Source: SZUA-430 sp044220975
Lineage (GTDB): Bacteria > Pseudomonadota > Alphaproteobacteria > Micropepsales > Micropepsaceae
DNA: 64,000 nt
Assembly: GCA_044220975.1 (NCBI GenBank)
Contig: JBGAPZ010000011.1
Coordinates: 31,964-95,963, forward strand
Direction of reading: 5' to 3'
Shown here in pieces: positions 25,482 through 33,975 of the stretch. The position numbers were made by a program, and so were the translations under genes. Below the pieces are notes generated by a model. It saw only the letters and a list, made by a program, of their open reading frames with translations. It did not search any database and was not told the origin of the DNA. How positions within the stretch are numbered: position 1 is the first letter of the stretch; the number at the start of each line of letters is the position of its first letter.

Positions 25482-26461
25482 CGGGCGCGCCGTTCACGCT
25501 CGCAGGCCTCGACCATGTGGTACTTCGCGTGCCCGATATGGAGCGCGCGCTTGCGTTCTATCGCGACGTTTTGGGCGCGCAGATCGAGCGTACGTTACTG
25601 CGCCTTGGCATGATCCAACTGCGCATCGGCGCGTCGATCATCGATCTCGTCGATCTGAACGGCGATTGGCTGAAGTCGACAGGCGCGAAAGCCTTCACAC
25701 CGGACGCGGTCAACGTCGATCACATTTGCATTCGTATCGAGCCGTTCGACGAACAGGCGATCGAGGCCTATTTGAAAGGGCACGGCGTTGAAATCGGCGA
25801 GAAGGGCATTCGCTATGGTGCCCAAGGCGACGGTCCATCGATCTATATCAAGGATCCGTTCGGGACGACGGTCGAGTTGAAGGGGCCGGCCACGCCGATC
25901 GAAACCGACATACCAACTCTCAAAACCGAACGGTTGGTGTTGAGGCCGTTGCGGCGGTCGGATGCGGAGGCGCTGTTCCCGCTTTTTCGGGACAGCGAGA
26001 CGCTGCGCTACTGGGCGCACGAGCCGATCGAAACACACGCGCAGATGCTCGACATTATCGCGCGCAATCTGCCGCCGCAGAATGCGCCGCGCTCATCGTT
26101 CGCGATCACGCGCCAAGGACGGACTGTCGGTGTCGTCAATTTCTACCGCCAACAAGATGCGATGGCGGGGCTTGGCTACATCCTCGACAAGGCGTTGTGG
26201 GGTCAAGGGTTCGTCAGCGAGGCGATCGACGCCGCGATCGATCATGGGTTCGGCACCCTGAGGCTGCACCGCATCTGGCTTGAGATCGACCCGCGCAATC
26301 ACGCGTCGATCCGCGTTGCCGAGAAATGCGGGTTCGCAGCCGAAGGCGTCGCGCGCGAATCGTTTTTGCTCGCTGGCGCTTATCTTGACAGCGTCTACTA
26401 CGCGATGCTGCGCGACGAGTGGCTCAAGATGCGCGGGTTAGACGGCTCATCCGGCCGATAA
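25478..26461 (+). CDS. VOC (glyoxalase-like) - GNAT acetyltransferase fusion
   Basis: Two domains are joined in one 327-residue protein. Residues 1-135 form a vicinal-oxygen-chelate domain (LDHVVLRVPDMERALAFYRD, VDHICIRIEPFD, IKDPFGTTVELKG). Residues 145-327 form a RimJ-like GNAT N-acetyltransferase (TERLVLRPLRRSDAEALFPL, WGQGFVSEAIDAAIDHGF, NHASIRVAEKCGF). The start is GTG 25478, overlapping the exporter stop. VOC parts often bind or open small reactive compounds such as antibiotics, and GNAT domains acetylate amines, so a detoxification role is possible but inferred. Confidence 0.85.
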   Translation: MTGAPFTLAGLDHVVLRVPDMERALAFYRDVLGAQIERTLLRLGMIQLRIGASIIDLVDLNGDWLKSTGAKAFTPDAVNVDHICIRIEPFDEQAIEAYLKGHGVEIGEKGIRYGAQGDGPSIYIKDPFGTTVELKGPATPIETDIPTLKTERLVLRPLRRSDAEALFPLFRDSETLRYWAHEPIETHAQMLDIIARNLPPQNAPRSSFAITRQGRTVGVVNFYRQQDAMAGLGYILDKALWGQGFVSEAIDAAIDHGFGTLRLHRIWLEIDPRNHASIRVAEKCGFAAEGVARESFLLAGAYLDSVYYAMLRDEWLKMRGLDGSSGR

Positions 26462-27398
26462 TTTCTTCCGCCTCGCCGACCATGCGCTTGACGATTTCGG
26501 CACATGGCAGAACCTCGTGGATTGCGCCAGCGCCTTGGCCCATTGCGAAAGCGGAACGGTCGCGTTGCAGACCTTCGACCTGACCGCCGATGCCGCCCAT
26601 GACGCCCGCTTGGTGCGAGATCATCGCTTGCATCGGAAACGGCTTGATATCTTGTGGGCGGCGTTCCCAGTCGGCGACGTAGTCGTTCTTGAAGACGCGC
26701 ATCGGCTTGCCGGAGTACGCTTTGGTGATGATTGTGTCTTCGTCGGTCGCGTCAACGACGACCTGTTTGTACATGTCGCCGGCATGCGCCTCGCTTGAGG
26801 CGATGAAGCGGGTGCCGACCCACACACCTTGCGCGCCGAGAGCGAGTGCGGCGGCAAGGCCCCGTCCATCGACGATCGAGCCTGCTGCAACGACCGGAAC
26901 TCTTACGGCGTCGACGATTTGCGGGATCAGCGCCAAGCCTGCGATCTTTCCGGTGTGGCCGCCGGCCTCGGTACCCTGCGCGACGACGGCGTCGAGGCCG
27001 CCATCTTCCCCGGCCTTCGCATGGCGCACCGTGCCGCAAACATTCATCACCTTGAGGCCTGCCGCGTGGAAACGGTCGACGAGGTGGCGCGGCGGGACGC
27101 CCAGCCCTGAGATGAACGCTGCGGCACCTTCTTCGATGATAATATCGGCTGTGCGTTCGAGCGACTCCGGAACCGCGGCGAGTAGGTCCACGCCAAACGG
27201 CTTCTTCGTCAACTGACGGACGCGACGCATCTGCGTTCGGATTTCATCGGGGTTTCGACCCGCCATTCCCAACGTTCCGAAGCCGCCCGCTTCAGACACC
27301 GCAGCACAAACTTCGGCGTAAGAGACGCCGCCCATACCGGCGAGGAGGATCGGATACTTGATGCCGAGAAGGTCGCAGATCGAAGTGTGAAGGGTCAT
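26424..27398 (-). CDS. nitronate monooxygenase family flavoprotein
   Basis: This is an FMN-dependent TIM-barrel enzyme of the 2-nitropropane dioxygenase family, 324 residues. The family motifs LAGMGGVSYAEVCAAVSEAG, AQGTEAGGHTG and ALALGAQGVWVGTRF are clear. These enzymes oxidise toxic alkyl nitronates, though many act on unknown substrates. It overlaps the 3' end of the VOC-GNAT gene by 38 nt in convergent orientation. Confidence 0.9.
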   Translation of the reverse strand: MTLHTSICDLLGIKYPILLAGMGGVSYAEVCAAVSEAGGFGTLGMAGRNPDEIRTQMRRVRQLTKKPFGVDLLAAVPESLERTADIIIEEGAAAFISGLGVPPRHLVDRFHAAGLKVMNVCGTVRHAKAGEDGGLDAVVAQGTEAGGHTGKIAGLALIPQIVDAVRVPVVAAGSIVDGRGLAAALALGAQGVWVGTRFIASSEAHAGDMYKQVVVDATDEDTIITKAYSGKPMRVFKNDYVADWERRPQDIKPFPMQAMISHQAGVMGGIGGQVEGLQRDRSAFAMGQGAGAIHEVLPCAEIVKRMVGEAEEIIGRMSRLTRAS

Positions 27399-27584
27399 GA
27401 GATGTGTCCGATTTGAAGCGTGTTGTGGTGCCAGTCTAGCGGGCCGAGTTCGTTTTGCGCCACGGGTCTCTTGCGGCGCTTTGCGCTACGGCGGGCACAA
27501 GGCGGCGATTTTGCGAGGTGCGCTCAAGTTGGCTTGGCAGGGCCGATGAGCTAGGGTTTCTTGGGTTGGGACTTCGGAGGAATG

Positions 27585-28019
27585 ATGTTGCGCTTTATTA
27601 TTATGCTGGCGTTTGCCGTCGCGATTTCGCTGCCAATCGTCAAAGACGCATCGGCGGCGATGGTCGACAAGGGCCCGCCCTACACGGACGCGCAATTTAT
27701 TGCTTTGTCAGCGGAGCGGCTTCCGACGTCGTTCCGCAAGACGTTGCCTGAGTGGTGGGCGCGCGCGCCGGACTATCTGCGCAAGCACGTGTTGAACTCC
27801 CCCAGTGAAATGTGGTGGCCGATCATCGAGTGTAATTTTTTTGGCTACAGGCCCGACGTTGCCGGACCTGTGAATTCGACGAAGTGCGAGCAGGACCTCT
27901 ACAAGGCGTCCCAGCGCGGCAAGGACAACTGGAGTCCGGACGGGCAGTGGATCGGGCCATCCGAGGCATGCCGCAAGCGCGACAAACGCAGCGAATGGGG
28001 CGAGTTGATCTGCGACTAG
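27585..28019 (+). CDS. small secreted hypothetical protein
   Basis: No known family is recognised. The 144-residue product starts with a signal peptide (MLRFIIMLAFAVAISLPIVK, ending at DASAA) and continues as a Trp-rich domain (LPEWWARAPDYL, SEMWWPIIEC). It has four cysteines (IIECNF, STKCEQ, SEACRK, LICD), consistent with two disulfides in the periplasm. Tandem ATGs occur at 27582 and 27585; the second has better spacing from GGAGG. It lies just upstream of the convergent Hsp70-like gene. Confidence 0.72.
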   Translation: MLRFIIMLAFAVAISLPIVKDASAAMVDKGPPYTDAQFIALSAERLPTSFRKTLPEWWARAPDYLRKHVLNSPSEMWWPIIECNFFGYRPDVAGPVNSTKCEQDLYKASQRGKDNWSPDGQWIGPSEACRKRDKRSEWGELICD

Positions 28020-28020
28020 A

Positions 28021-29268
28021 TCAGCCGTAGCGCGCTTGGGCCTCCAGCGTGAGGCCCAGCGCGACGGATAGGAAATCGTCGCCGCGCTTGATCTGAGCGT
28101 CGGTAAGTTCGTCGCGCAGTACCGCTTCGACGGCCGGAACAAGGCTTGAGCCACCGGTCATGAAGACCGTGTCGATCGACGGCGCATCGGCCATGGCCAG
28201 GCAGTTCCAGACCGACAGCCGCAAGCGCGTGAGTTCGGCGGCAATCGCTTCATCGAAGTCTTCGCGGGTCGCAGGCGCCGATAGGCCCGCTTCGATGAAA
28301 TCGAGCGCGATGTTCATGCGGTCGATGCCGGTCAATTCGATCTTCCCGCGCTCCACCGCGAAGGCGATGCGGTGGCCGAGGTGTTTTGTCAGCACGGTGA
28401 GCAGCCGCGCCGTCTTTTCGGGTTCGACCGCGAGACGATGGACGTCTTGTGCCTCGCGCACGATCTTCGGCGTGTAGCAAAGGTTGATTGTCGGCCACCA
28501 CGCCAAGTCGGCAAAGATCGAGCGCGGCATCGGCAGTTGTTTGTCGACAAGTTCTGTACCGAGGCCGAGTTCCGGCATCACGGTGCGCATGCTGAGATTG
28601 CGGTCGAAGTCCGTTCCGCCGACGCGCACGCCGGTGCTGGCCAGGATGTCGTTCTTGCGGTCGACGCTGCGGCGGCGATCGGGTCCGATGCGCACGACGG
28701 AGAAGTCCGACGTGCCGCCGCCGATGTCGGCGACCAGGATGGTTTCTTCGCGCGTGGCGGTGAGTTCGTATTGCGCTGCGGCCGCGACGGGTTCGTAGAC
28801 GAACGAGACGTCCTTGTAGCCCGATTGTTGCGCCAGTTCGGCAAGGCGGGCTTCGGCGCGCCTGTCGGCTGCATCATCGCCTTCGACAAAACGCACGGGA
28901 CGACCGTGGACGACGGCGTCGAGCGGCGCGCCCGCTGCCTCTTCGGCTTTCAGCTTCAGATGGCGCGAAAACATCGCGATCACATCGGTGAGTTTGATCG
29001 AGCGTTTCGAGAGCGCGGTGCGTTCATCGATCAGCGATGTTGAGAGGATTGTTTTCAAGCCGCGCATGAGGCGGCCGTCGTTGCCGTTGACATACGCGTC
29101 GACGGCGTTGCGCCCGTAGAGCGGTTTGTCTTGTTCGGCGAAGTCGAAGAACACAGCCGATGGGATCAACTGTGCGCCGCCTTCGACGGGCGCAAGAACT
29201 GCTCTGTTGCCTTTGACGATGCCGATCGCCGAGTTGGACGTGCCGAAGTCGAAGCCTGCTGCGCGCAT
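28021..29268 (-). CDS. Hsp70-family ATPase (YegD-like)
   Basis: This 415-residue actin-fold ATPase resembles E. coli YegD. The phosphate-1 motif GFDFGTSNSAIG, the phosphate-2 VADIGGGTSDFSVV and the adenosine motif VFMTGGSSLVPAVE are all present. It has the nucleotide-binding domain only and lacks the Hsp70 substrate-binding domain, as usual for this group. The function is unknown; a chaperone-like or regulatory ATPase role is assumed. Confidence 0.88.
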   Translation of the reverse strand: MRAAGFDFGTSNSAIGIVKGNRAVLAPVEGGAQLIPSAVFFDFAEQDKPLYGRNAVDAYVNGNDGRLMRGLKTILSTSLIDERTALSKRSIKLTDVIAMFSRHLKLKAEEAAGAPLDAVVHGRPVRFVEGDDAADRRAEARLAELAQQSGYKDVSFVYEPVAAAAQYELTATREETILVADIGGGTSDFSVVRIGPDRRRSVDRKNDILASTGVRVGGTDFDRNLSMRTVMPELGLGTELVDKQLPMPRSIFADLAWWPTINLCYTPKIVREAQDVHRLAVEPEKTARLLTVLTKHLGHRIAFAVERGKIELTGIDRMNIALDFIEAGLSAPATREDFDEAIAAELTRLRLSVWNCLAMADAPSIDTVFMTGGSSLVPAVEAVLRDELTDAQIKRGDDFLSVALGLTLEAQARYG

Positions 29269-29326
29269 GATTTTCGTGTCCCCGTTGTTCGAAAAGGGAC
29301 ACCCACTTAGTACGTGAAAAAGTTGC

Positions 29327-29354
29327 TTGCCAGTCTATTTCTTTTGGCTACAAT
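29327..29354 (+). promoter_or_regulatory. promoter-like pair facing into serB antisense
   Basis: TTGCCA (29327-29332) and TACAAT (29349-29354) are 16 bp apart on the plus strand. Downstream lie GGAG and a four-codon frame (ATG at 29371), but no plus-strand gene, only the antisense of serB. It could start a small or antisense RNA, or be chance. Confidence 0.25.
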
Positions 29355-29381
29355 CAAGGAGCCGATACGGATGCAGTGGAG

Positions 29382-30251
29382 TTAGTCCAGCACCAATTCG
29401 GTTTCCCGAAATCCCTGTAAATACAATGCGGCGGTCAAATCGCTGTGGTCGAGCCGCGCGTCCGCCGCTTCGGCGACGATCGGTTTTGCACGGTAGGCGA
29501 TGCCGAGGCCTGCTGCCGTAATCATGCCGAGATCGTTCGCACCGTCCCCGATTGAAAGCGTTTCCTTGAGCTCGATGCCGCCCTCACTTGCGAGTGCGAC
29601 CAAGGCTTGGAGTTTTGCTTCGCGGCCCAAGATCGGCTCGCGAACGGTGCCAGCGAGCTTGCCGTTTTCGATGTTGAATTCGTTTGCTTTGTGGGTGGCA
29701 AAGCCCGCCGCCTCGGAAACACGCGACGTGAAGAACGTAAACCCTCCGGAGATGAGTGCCGTGTTGGCGCCCGCTTCGCTCATCGTGCGCACCAGAATGC
29801 GCGCGCCGTCGTTCAGGCGCACACGTTCCCTGTACACGCGGTTGAGCGTCGTTTCGGGAAGGCCTTTGAGCAGTGCCACGCGTTCGCGGAGCGCGCTCTC
29901 GAACGGAATTTCGCCGCGCATCGAGCGTTCGGTGATCGACGCGATTTGCGGTTTGATGCCGGCGAAGTCCGCTATTTCGTCGATACATTCGCAGCCGATG
30001 ATGGTCGAGTCCATGTCGGCGATTAGAAGGCGTTTGCGGCGGTGCTCGTTCGGAACGAGGTTGGCGTCGACCTTTTGACCGGCGAGCGCGGCGCGGATCG
30101 CTTGCAGAATTGCGGCGTCCGTGTCGCGGAACTCGCAGGCTGTACCGGGCGAGAGCCAATGCGGCGTTGCACCAATGACTTTCGACGCCGCTGTCACAGC
30201 CTCGTCACGCAACTCTCCGAGCGCGGCGGTCAAAACCAGCGTATGATTCAT
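29382..30251 (-). CDS. serB: phosphoserine phosphatase
   Basis: SerB removes phosphate from O-phosphoserine, the last step of serine synthesis. The HAD nucleophile motif is LIADMDSTIIGCECID (D79 nucleophile, D81), with motif II NTALISGGFTFF and the acidic motif IGDGANDLGMI. A short N-terminal regulatory segment precedes the catalytic domain, giving a normal 289 residues. The gene is divergent from miaA, with 32 nt between the starts. Confidence 0.94.
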   Translation of the reverse strand: MNHTLVLTAALGELRDEAVTAASKVIGATPHWLSPGTACEFRDTDAAILQAIRAALAGQKVDANLVPNEHRRKRLLIADMDSTIIGCECIDEIADFAGIKPQIASITERSMRGEIPFESALRERVALLKGLPETTLNRVYRERVRLNDGARILVRTMSEAGANTALISGGFTFFTSRVSEAAGFATHKANEFNIENGKLAGTVREPILGREAKLQALVALASEGGIELKETLSIGDGANDLGMITAAGLGIAYRAKPIVAEAADARLDHSDLTAALYLQGFRETELVLD

Positions 30252-30283
30252 GGGCGTTTTGCTTCGCGTTTCGAGGAGTTCGA

Positions 30284-31198
30284 GTGGGCGGACCGGATGC
30301 CGTTCTTATTGCAGGGCCTACCGCTAGCGGCAAGTCGGCGCTGGCGCTGAAAGTCGCGCGCGATTACGGCGGCGCAGTGATCAACGCGGATGCCATGCAG
30401 GTCTATCGCGAGCTGCGCGTTCTGTCGGCGCGCCCGGAGCCGGCAGATGAGGCGCTTGCACCGCACTACCTATATGGGTTTGTGAGCGCGTTCGAGCCGT
30501 TCTCCGTCGGGCGGTGGTTGGACGCCGCGCGAACTGCGTTGGTCGAAGTACGTGCGAAGGGGCTCACCCCGATCGTGGTCGGTGGCACAGGGCTTTATTT
30601 CGCGGCGTTGATCGACGGGCTTTCGCCGATCCCCGAGATTCACGCGTCAATCCGCGTCGAGGCGCGGCAGAAACTCGCCGAACTCGGGAACGAACGATTT
30701 CATGCGGCGCTTGCAGCGCGCGATCCCGTGATGGGCGCGCGGCTCAAGACGGGCGATAGCCAGCGGCTGGTCCGCGCATGGGAAGTGATCGAGGCAACGG
30801 GACAATCGCTTGCCGAGTGGCAGGCACTGAAGGGCGAGCCGGTGCTAACCGGCGATCTTGCGTGTTTCGTGCTGAAGCCAAATCGCGATTGGCTGATCGA
30901 ACGGATTGCGCGGCGGTTCCATTTGATGATGGAGCAAGGCGCGCTCGACGAAGTACGAGCGCTGCGTGGGATCAGCGGCGATCTGCCAGCTGCGCGCGCG
31001 CTCGGCGTGCCCTCGTTGCTCGCGCACTTGGAGGGGCGGCTCACGCTTGAACAGGCAGTCGAACAGGCGATCACGCAGACGCGCCAATACGCGAAGCGGC
31101 AAATGACATGGTTCCGGCATCAAATGCCCGACTGGCGCGTGATCGAGCGCAGCAGCGTCGAGGAAGCGGCGCAAGCGATTGCGGAATTGCTGGGGTAG
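30284..31198 (+). CDS. miaA: tRNA dimethylallyltransferase
   Basis: MiaA transfers a dimethylallyl group to A37 of tRNAs that read UNN codons. The P-loop GPTASGKS is at residues 11-18, followed by INADAMQVYRELRVLSARP, VVGGTGLYFAAL, GDSQRLVRAWEV and the C-terminal TRQYAKRQMTWFR. The start is GTG 30284 with GAGGAG five nt upstream. The 304-residue length is normal. Confidence 0.94.
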   Translation: MGGPDAVLIAGPTASGKSALALKVARDYGGAVINADAMQVYRELRVLSARPEPADEALAPHYLYGFVSAFEPFSVGRWLDAARTALVEVRAKGLTPIVVGGTGLYFAALIDGLSPIPEIHASIRVEARQKLAELGNERFHAALAARDPVMGARLKTGDSQRLVRAWEVIEATGQSLAEWQALKGEPVLTGDLACFVLKPNRDWLIERIARRFHLMMEQGALDEVRALRGISGDLPAARALGVPSLLAHLEGRLTLEQAVEQAITQTRQYAKRQMTWFRHQMPDWRVIERSSVEEAAQAIAELLG

Positions 31199-31266
31199 GC
31201 GGGCCTTGACGCGGTGCAGCATGATCGGTTAGAGATTTCGTAATAATATTGCTGGAAAATGCCTGT

Positions 31267-31317
31267 ATGCGGAATTTTGTACTTGTAATTCGTTGCGCCG
31301 CTGAGCCCGTGACCTAG
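31267..31317 (+). CDS. ilvIH leader peptide MRNFVLVIRCAAEPVT
   Basis: A 16-codon frame lies in the leader of ilvI. Residues 5-8 are Val-Leu-Val-Ile, encoded by GTA CTT GTA ATT, codons that end in A or T and look uncommon in this GC-rich genome. GGAAA lies upstream. An intrinsic terminator follows 29 nt after the stop and ends just before ilvI. This is the layout of a transcription attenuator in which ribosome stalling at branched-chain codons prevents terminator formation. Too small for ordinary gene calling; attenuation itself is inferred. Confidence 0.75.
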   Translation: MRNFVLVIRCAAEPVT

Positions 31318-31345
31318 AAAGGGTCGTGGCAAGGCGGCGTGTCCG

Positions 31346-31371
31346 AGGGCCCCGACGGGCCCTTTTCTTTT
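31346..31371 (+). terminator. attenuator terminator upstream of ilvI
   Basis: AGGGCCC and GGGCCCT (31346-31352 and 31357-31363) form a 7-bp stem around CGAC, followed by a T-rich run TTTTCTTTT. It lies between the leader peptide and ilvI, so most transcripts would stop here unless an upstream antiterminator forms. Confidence 0.8.
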
Positions 31372-31398
31372 GGCCGATGAGCATTGCGAGTTGAGACG

Positions 31399-33159
31399 AT
31401 GAGTGGACCACAAGACCCGACCGGCGCCGAGATCGTGATCCGTGCGCTGAAGGACCATGGCGTCAGGCATATTTTCGGCTATCCGGGCGGCGCGGTGCTG
31501 CCGATCTACGATGCGCTGTTTCAGGACGAAGGCATCGAGCACATCTTGGTTCGCCACGAACAGGGCGCAACGCACGCAGCGGAAGGTTATGCGCGTTCGA
31601 CGGGCAAACCGGGCGTCGTACTGGTGACTTCGGGACCGGGCGCCACGAATGCCGTTACTGGTTTGACCGACGCGCTGATGGATTCGATCCCGCTGATTTG
31701 CATCACGGGTCAGGTGCCGACGCATTTGATCGGCATGGATGCGTTCCAGGAAGCCGATACCGTCGGCATCACCAGACCGTGCACGAAGCACAATTGGCTT
31801 GTACGCGATGTGCGCGATCTGCCGCGCATCATGCATGAGGCGTTCTATATCGCGACGACCGGACGGCCGGGTCCGGTCGTGATCGATATTCCGAAGGACG
31901 TGCAGTTCAAGCGCGCGCCGTATGTCGGTCCGTCGAACATTAAGCACAAGACCTATCAGCCGCGCGTGAAAGGCGATCTCAAGAAGATCGAGCAGGCCGT
32001 CGAGATGATCGCGGCGGCAAAGCGGCCGGTGTTTTACACGGGCGGTGGGGTGATCAACTCCGGTCCGCTGGCAACGCAGTTGTTGCGCGAGTTCGTGCGG
32101 ACGACGGGGTATCCGATCACGTCGACGTTGATGGGCTTGGGTGCCTATCCGGCGTCCGACAAGCAGTGGCTCGGCATGCTGGGCATGCACGGAACGTACG
32201 AGGCCAATCTGGCGATGCACGGTTGCGATCTGATGATCGCGATCGGTTCGCGCTTCGACGACCGCGTGACCGGGCGGATCGACGCGTTTTCGCCGAATTC
32301 GAAGAAGATCCACATCGACATCGACCCATCGTCGATCAACAAGAGCGTGCGCGCCGATCTTGGGATCGTGGGTGATTGCGCCTATGTGCTGGAAGACATG
32401 ATCCGGCTTTGGAAGGCCAAGCAGTTGAAGCCGGATCGCAGCGCGATCAGCGCCTGGACGATGCAGATCGACGGATGGCGGGCGCGCAATTGCCTCGCCT
32501 ACAAACAATCAAACGATGTGATCAAGCCGCAATATGCGATCGAACGGCTTTATGAGCTGACCAAGGGGCGCGACACGTACATCTCGACCGAGGTAGGCCA
32601 GCATCAGATGTGGGCGGCGCAGTTCTACCGCTTTGAGGAACCAAACCGATGGATGACGTCCGGCGGTTTGGGAACGATGGGGTACGGGTTGCCGGCCGCG
32701 GTCGGCATTCAGGTCGCGCACAAGGGATCGCTCGTCATCGACATTGCCGGCGAGGCTAGCGTGCAGATGACGATGCAGGAGCTTTCGACGGCGGTGCAGT
32801 TCGATCTGCCGATCAAGATCTTCATCTTGAACAACAGATACATGGGTATGGTCCGCCAGTGGCAGCAATTGCTGCATGGCGGGCGCTATTCGCATTCCTA
32901 TTCAGAGGCGCTGCCGGATTTCGTGAAGCTGGCCGAGGCCTACGGCGCGGTCGGCATTCGCGCGACGAAGCCGGACGAGCTTGACGACAAGATCAAGGAC
33001 ATGATCTCCGTGAACCGGCCGGTGCTGTTCGACTGCGTCGTCGATCAACACGAAAACTGCTTCCCGATGATCCCGTCGGGGGCTGCGCACAACGAGATGA
33101 TCTTGGGCGACGCGGCGAACGATCCGACGGTCAGCGAAGCGGGCAAGGTGTTGGTGTAA
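31399..33159 (+). CDS. ilvI: acetolactate synthase, large subunit
   Basis: This is the catalytic subunit of acetohydroxyacid synthase, which makes acetolactate or acetohydroxybutyrate for valine, leucine and isoleucine. The thiamine-diphosphate glutamate is in RHEQGATHAAEGYA, FAD-region motifs follow (GSRFDDRVTGR), and the C-terminal cofactor motif is IAGEASVQMTMQEL with NNRYMGMVRQWQ. ATG 31399 (MSGPQD) gives 586 residues, normal for the family. It overlaps ilvH by TAATG, and expression is probably set by the leader attenuator. Confidence 0.95.
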   Translation: MSGPQDPTGAEIVIRALKDHGVRHIFGYPGGAVLPIYDALFQDEGIEHILVRHEQGATHAAEGYARSTGKPGVVLVTSGPGATNAVTGLTDALMDSIPLICITGQVPTHLIGMDAFQEADTVGITRPCTKHNWLVRDVRDLPRIMHEAFYIATTGRPGPVVIDIPKDVQFKRAPYVGPSNIKHKTYQPRVKGDLKKIEQAVEMIAAAKRPVFYTGGGVINSGPLATQLLREFVRTTGYPITSTLMGLGAYPASDKQWLGMLGMHGTYEANLAMHGCDLMIAIGSRFDDRVTGRIDAFSPNSKKIHIDIDPSSINKSVRADLGIVGDCAYVLEDMIRLWKAKQLKPDRSAISAWTMQIDGWRARNCLAYKQSNDVIKPQYAIERLYELTKGRDTYISTEVGQHQMWAAQFYRFEEPNRWMTSGGLGTMGYGLPAAVGIQVAHKGSLVIDIAGEASVQMTMQELSTAVQFDLPIKIFILNNRYMGMVRQWQQLLHGGRYSHSYSEALPDFVKLAEAYGAVGIRATKPDELDDKIKDMISVNRPVLFDCVVDQHENCFPMIPSGAAHNEMILGDAANDPTVSEAGKVLV

Positions 33160-33704
33160 TGTCGAAGCAACCGGGTTCCGCATACTTTCTGGTCGACTCC
33201 AAGGCGAAGGAAATTCGCACGACGCTGTCGGTCCTAGTGGACAACGAGGCTGGCGTCCTGGCGCGCGTGATCGGGCTCTTTTCCGGACGCGGCTACAACA
33301 TCGAGAGCTTGACGGTGGCGGAGGTCGATCACCTCGACCATACGTCGCGCATTACGATCGTGACCTCGGGCACGCCCGAGGTGCTGGAGCAAATCCGCCA
33401 TCAGCTGGAACGTTTGGTGCCGGTGCACAAGGTCGTCGACTTGAGCACGGAGACGCCGGGGATCGAACGCGAAATGGCGCTGATCAAGGTCGCTGGTGCC
33501 GGCGAGAAGCGGGTCGAAGCGATGCGGCTTTCCGAAGTGTTCCGCGCCCGCATTCTCGACACGACGCACGCGAGTTTCGTGTTCGAGCTGACGGGCACAC
33601 AGCAGAAGATCGACGCCTTCGTCGATCTGATGAAGCCGCTGGGGCTCGTCGAAGTCTCGCGCACGGGCGTCGTTGCGATCAGCCGCGGTGCGGAGGCGAT
33701 GTGA
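33159..33704 (+). CDS. ilvH: acetolactate synthase, small (regulatory) subunit
   Basis: IlvH activates the large subunit and gives valine feedback inhibition. Its N-terminal ACT domain is clear: LSVLVDNEAGVLARVIGLFS, then GRGYNIESLTVAEVDH. The C-terminal ALS_ss domain reads VDLSTETPGIEREMALIKV. The 181-residue length is usual. The ATG overlaps the ilvI stop (TAATG), so the subunits are translationally coupled. Confidence 0.95.
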   Translation: MSKQPGSAYFLVDSKAKEIRTTLSVLVDNEAGVLARVIGLFSGRGYNIESLTVAEVDHLDHTSRITIVTSGTPEVLEQIRHQLERLVPVHKVVDLSTETPGIEREMALIKVAGAGEKRVEAMRLSEVFRARILDTTHASFVFELTGTQQKIDAFVDLMKPLGLVEVSRTGVVAISRGAEAM

Positions 33705-33724
33705 CGCCGGGCCCGAAAATGATA

Positions 33725-33755
33725 CGGCGCGGAAGTCGTGGACTCTTCCGCGCCG
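33725..33755 (+). terminator. strong GC-rich hairpin after ilvH
   Basis: CGGCGCGGAAG (33725-33735) pairs perfectly with CTTCCGCGCCG (33745-33755) around a 9-nt loop. No proper T-run follows, so it may be a weak terminator or an mRNA-stabilising hairpin. A close relative occurs at 40713-40742. Confidence 0.5.
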
Positions 33756-33791
33756 CTCTCCTCCCCGCTTTTCGCGGCCTGTTACGGCACG

Positions 33792-33815
33792 ATGCGGGTG
33801 ATCAACTTTGTGTAG
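33792..33815 (+). CDS. possible ilvC leader peptide MRVINFV
   Basis: A seven-codon frame (ATG CGG GTG ATC AAC TTT GTG, then TAG) lies in the 271-nt gap before ilvC. Three of six residues after Met are Val or Ile, and it resembles the start of the ilvI leader (MRNFV). No good ribosome-binding site or terminator with a T-run is seen, so this is tentative. Confidence 0.35.
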   Translation: MRVINFV

Positions 33816-33975
33816 AGGGCGGCTCTGCCCAGTTTCGGCGTCCTCTCCGTTTTCAAGCCTCACGCCTTGCGATATTCCGCCGCGCGGTCTTGATAGGCGG
33901 GAAGATCGGAAGGCGCTCGGCCTTTCACAAGTGAGCGCCGTCACGCGATAACCAACTGAAGGAATCTTGAGATCC

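Noticed and set aside
31120..32508. 462-codon minus-strand frame over miaA and ilvI
   Set aside because: It is antisense to two clear genes and covers the ilvI attenuator; no domain is visible.
33701..33934. 77-codon frame between ilvH and ilvC
   Set aside because: It runs through a GC-rich hairpin and shows no domain or codon-bias support.
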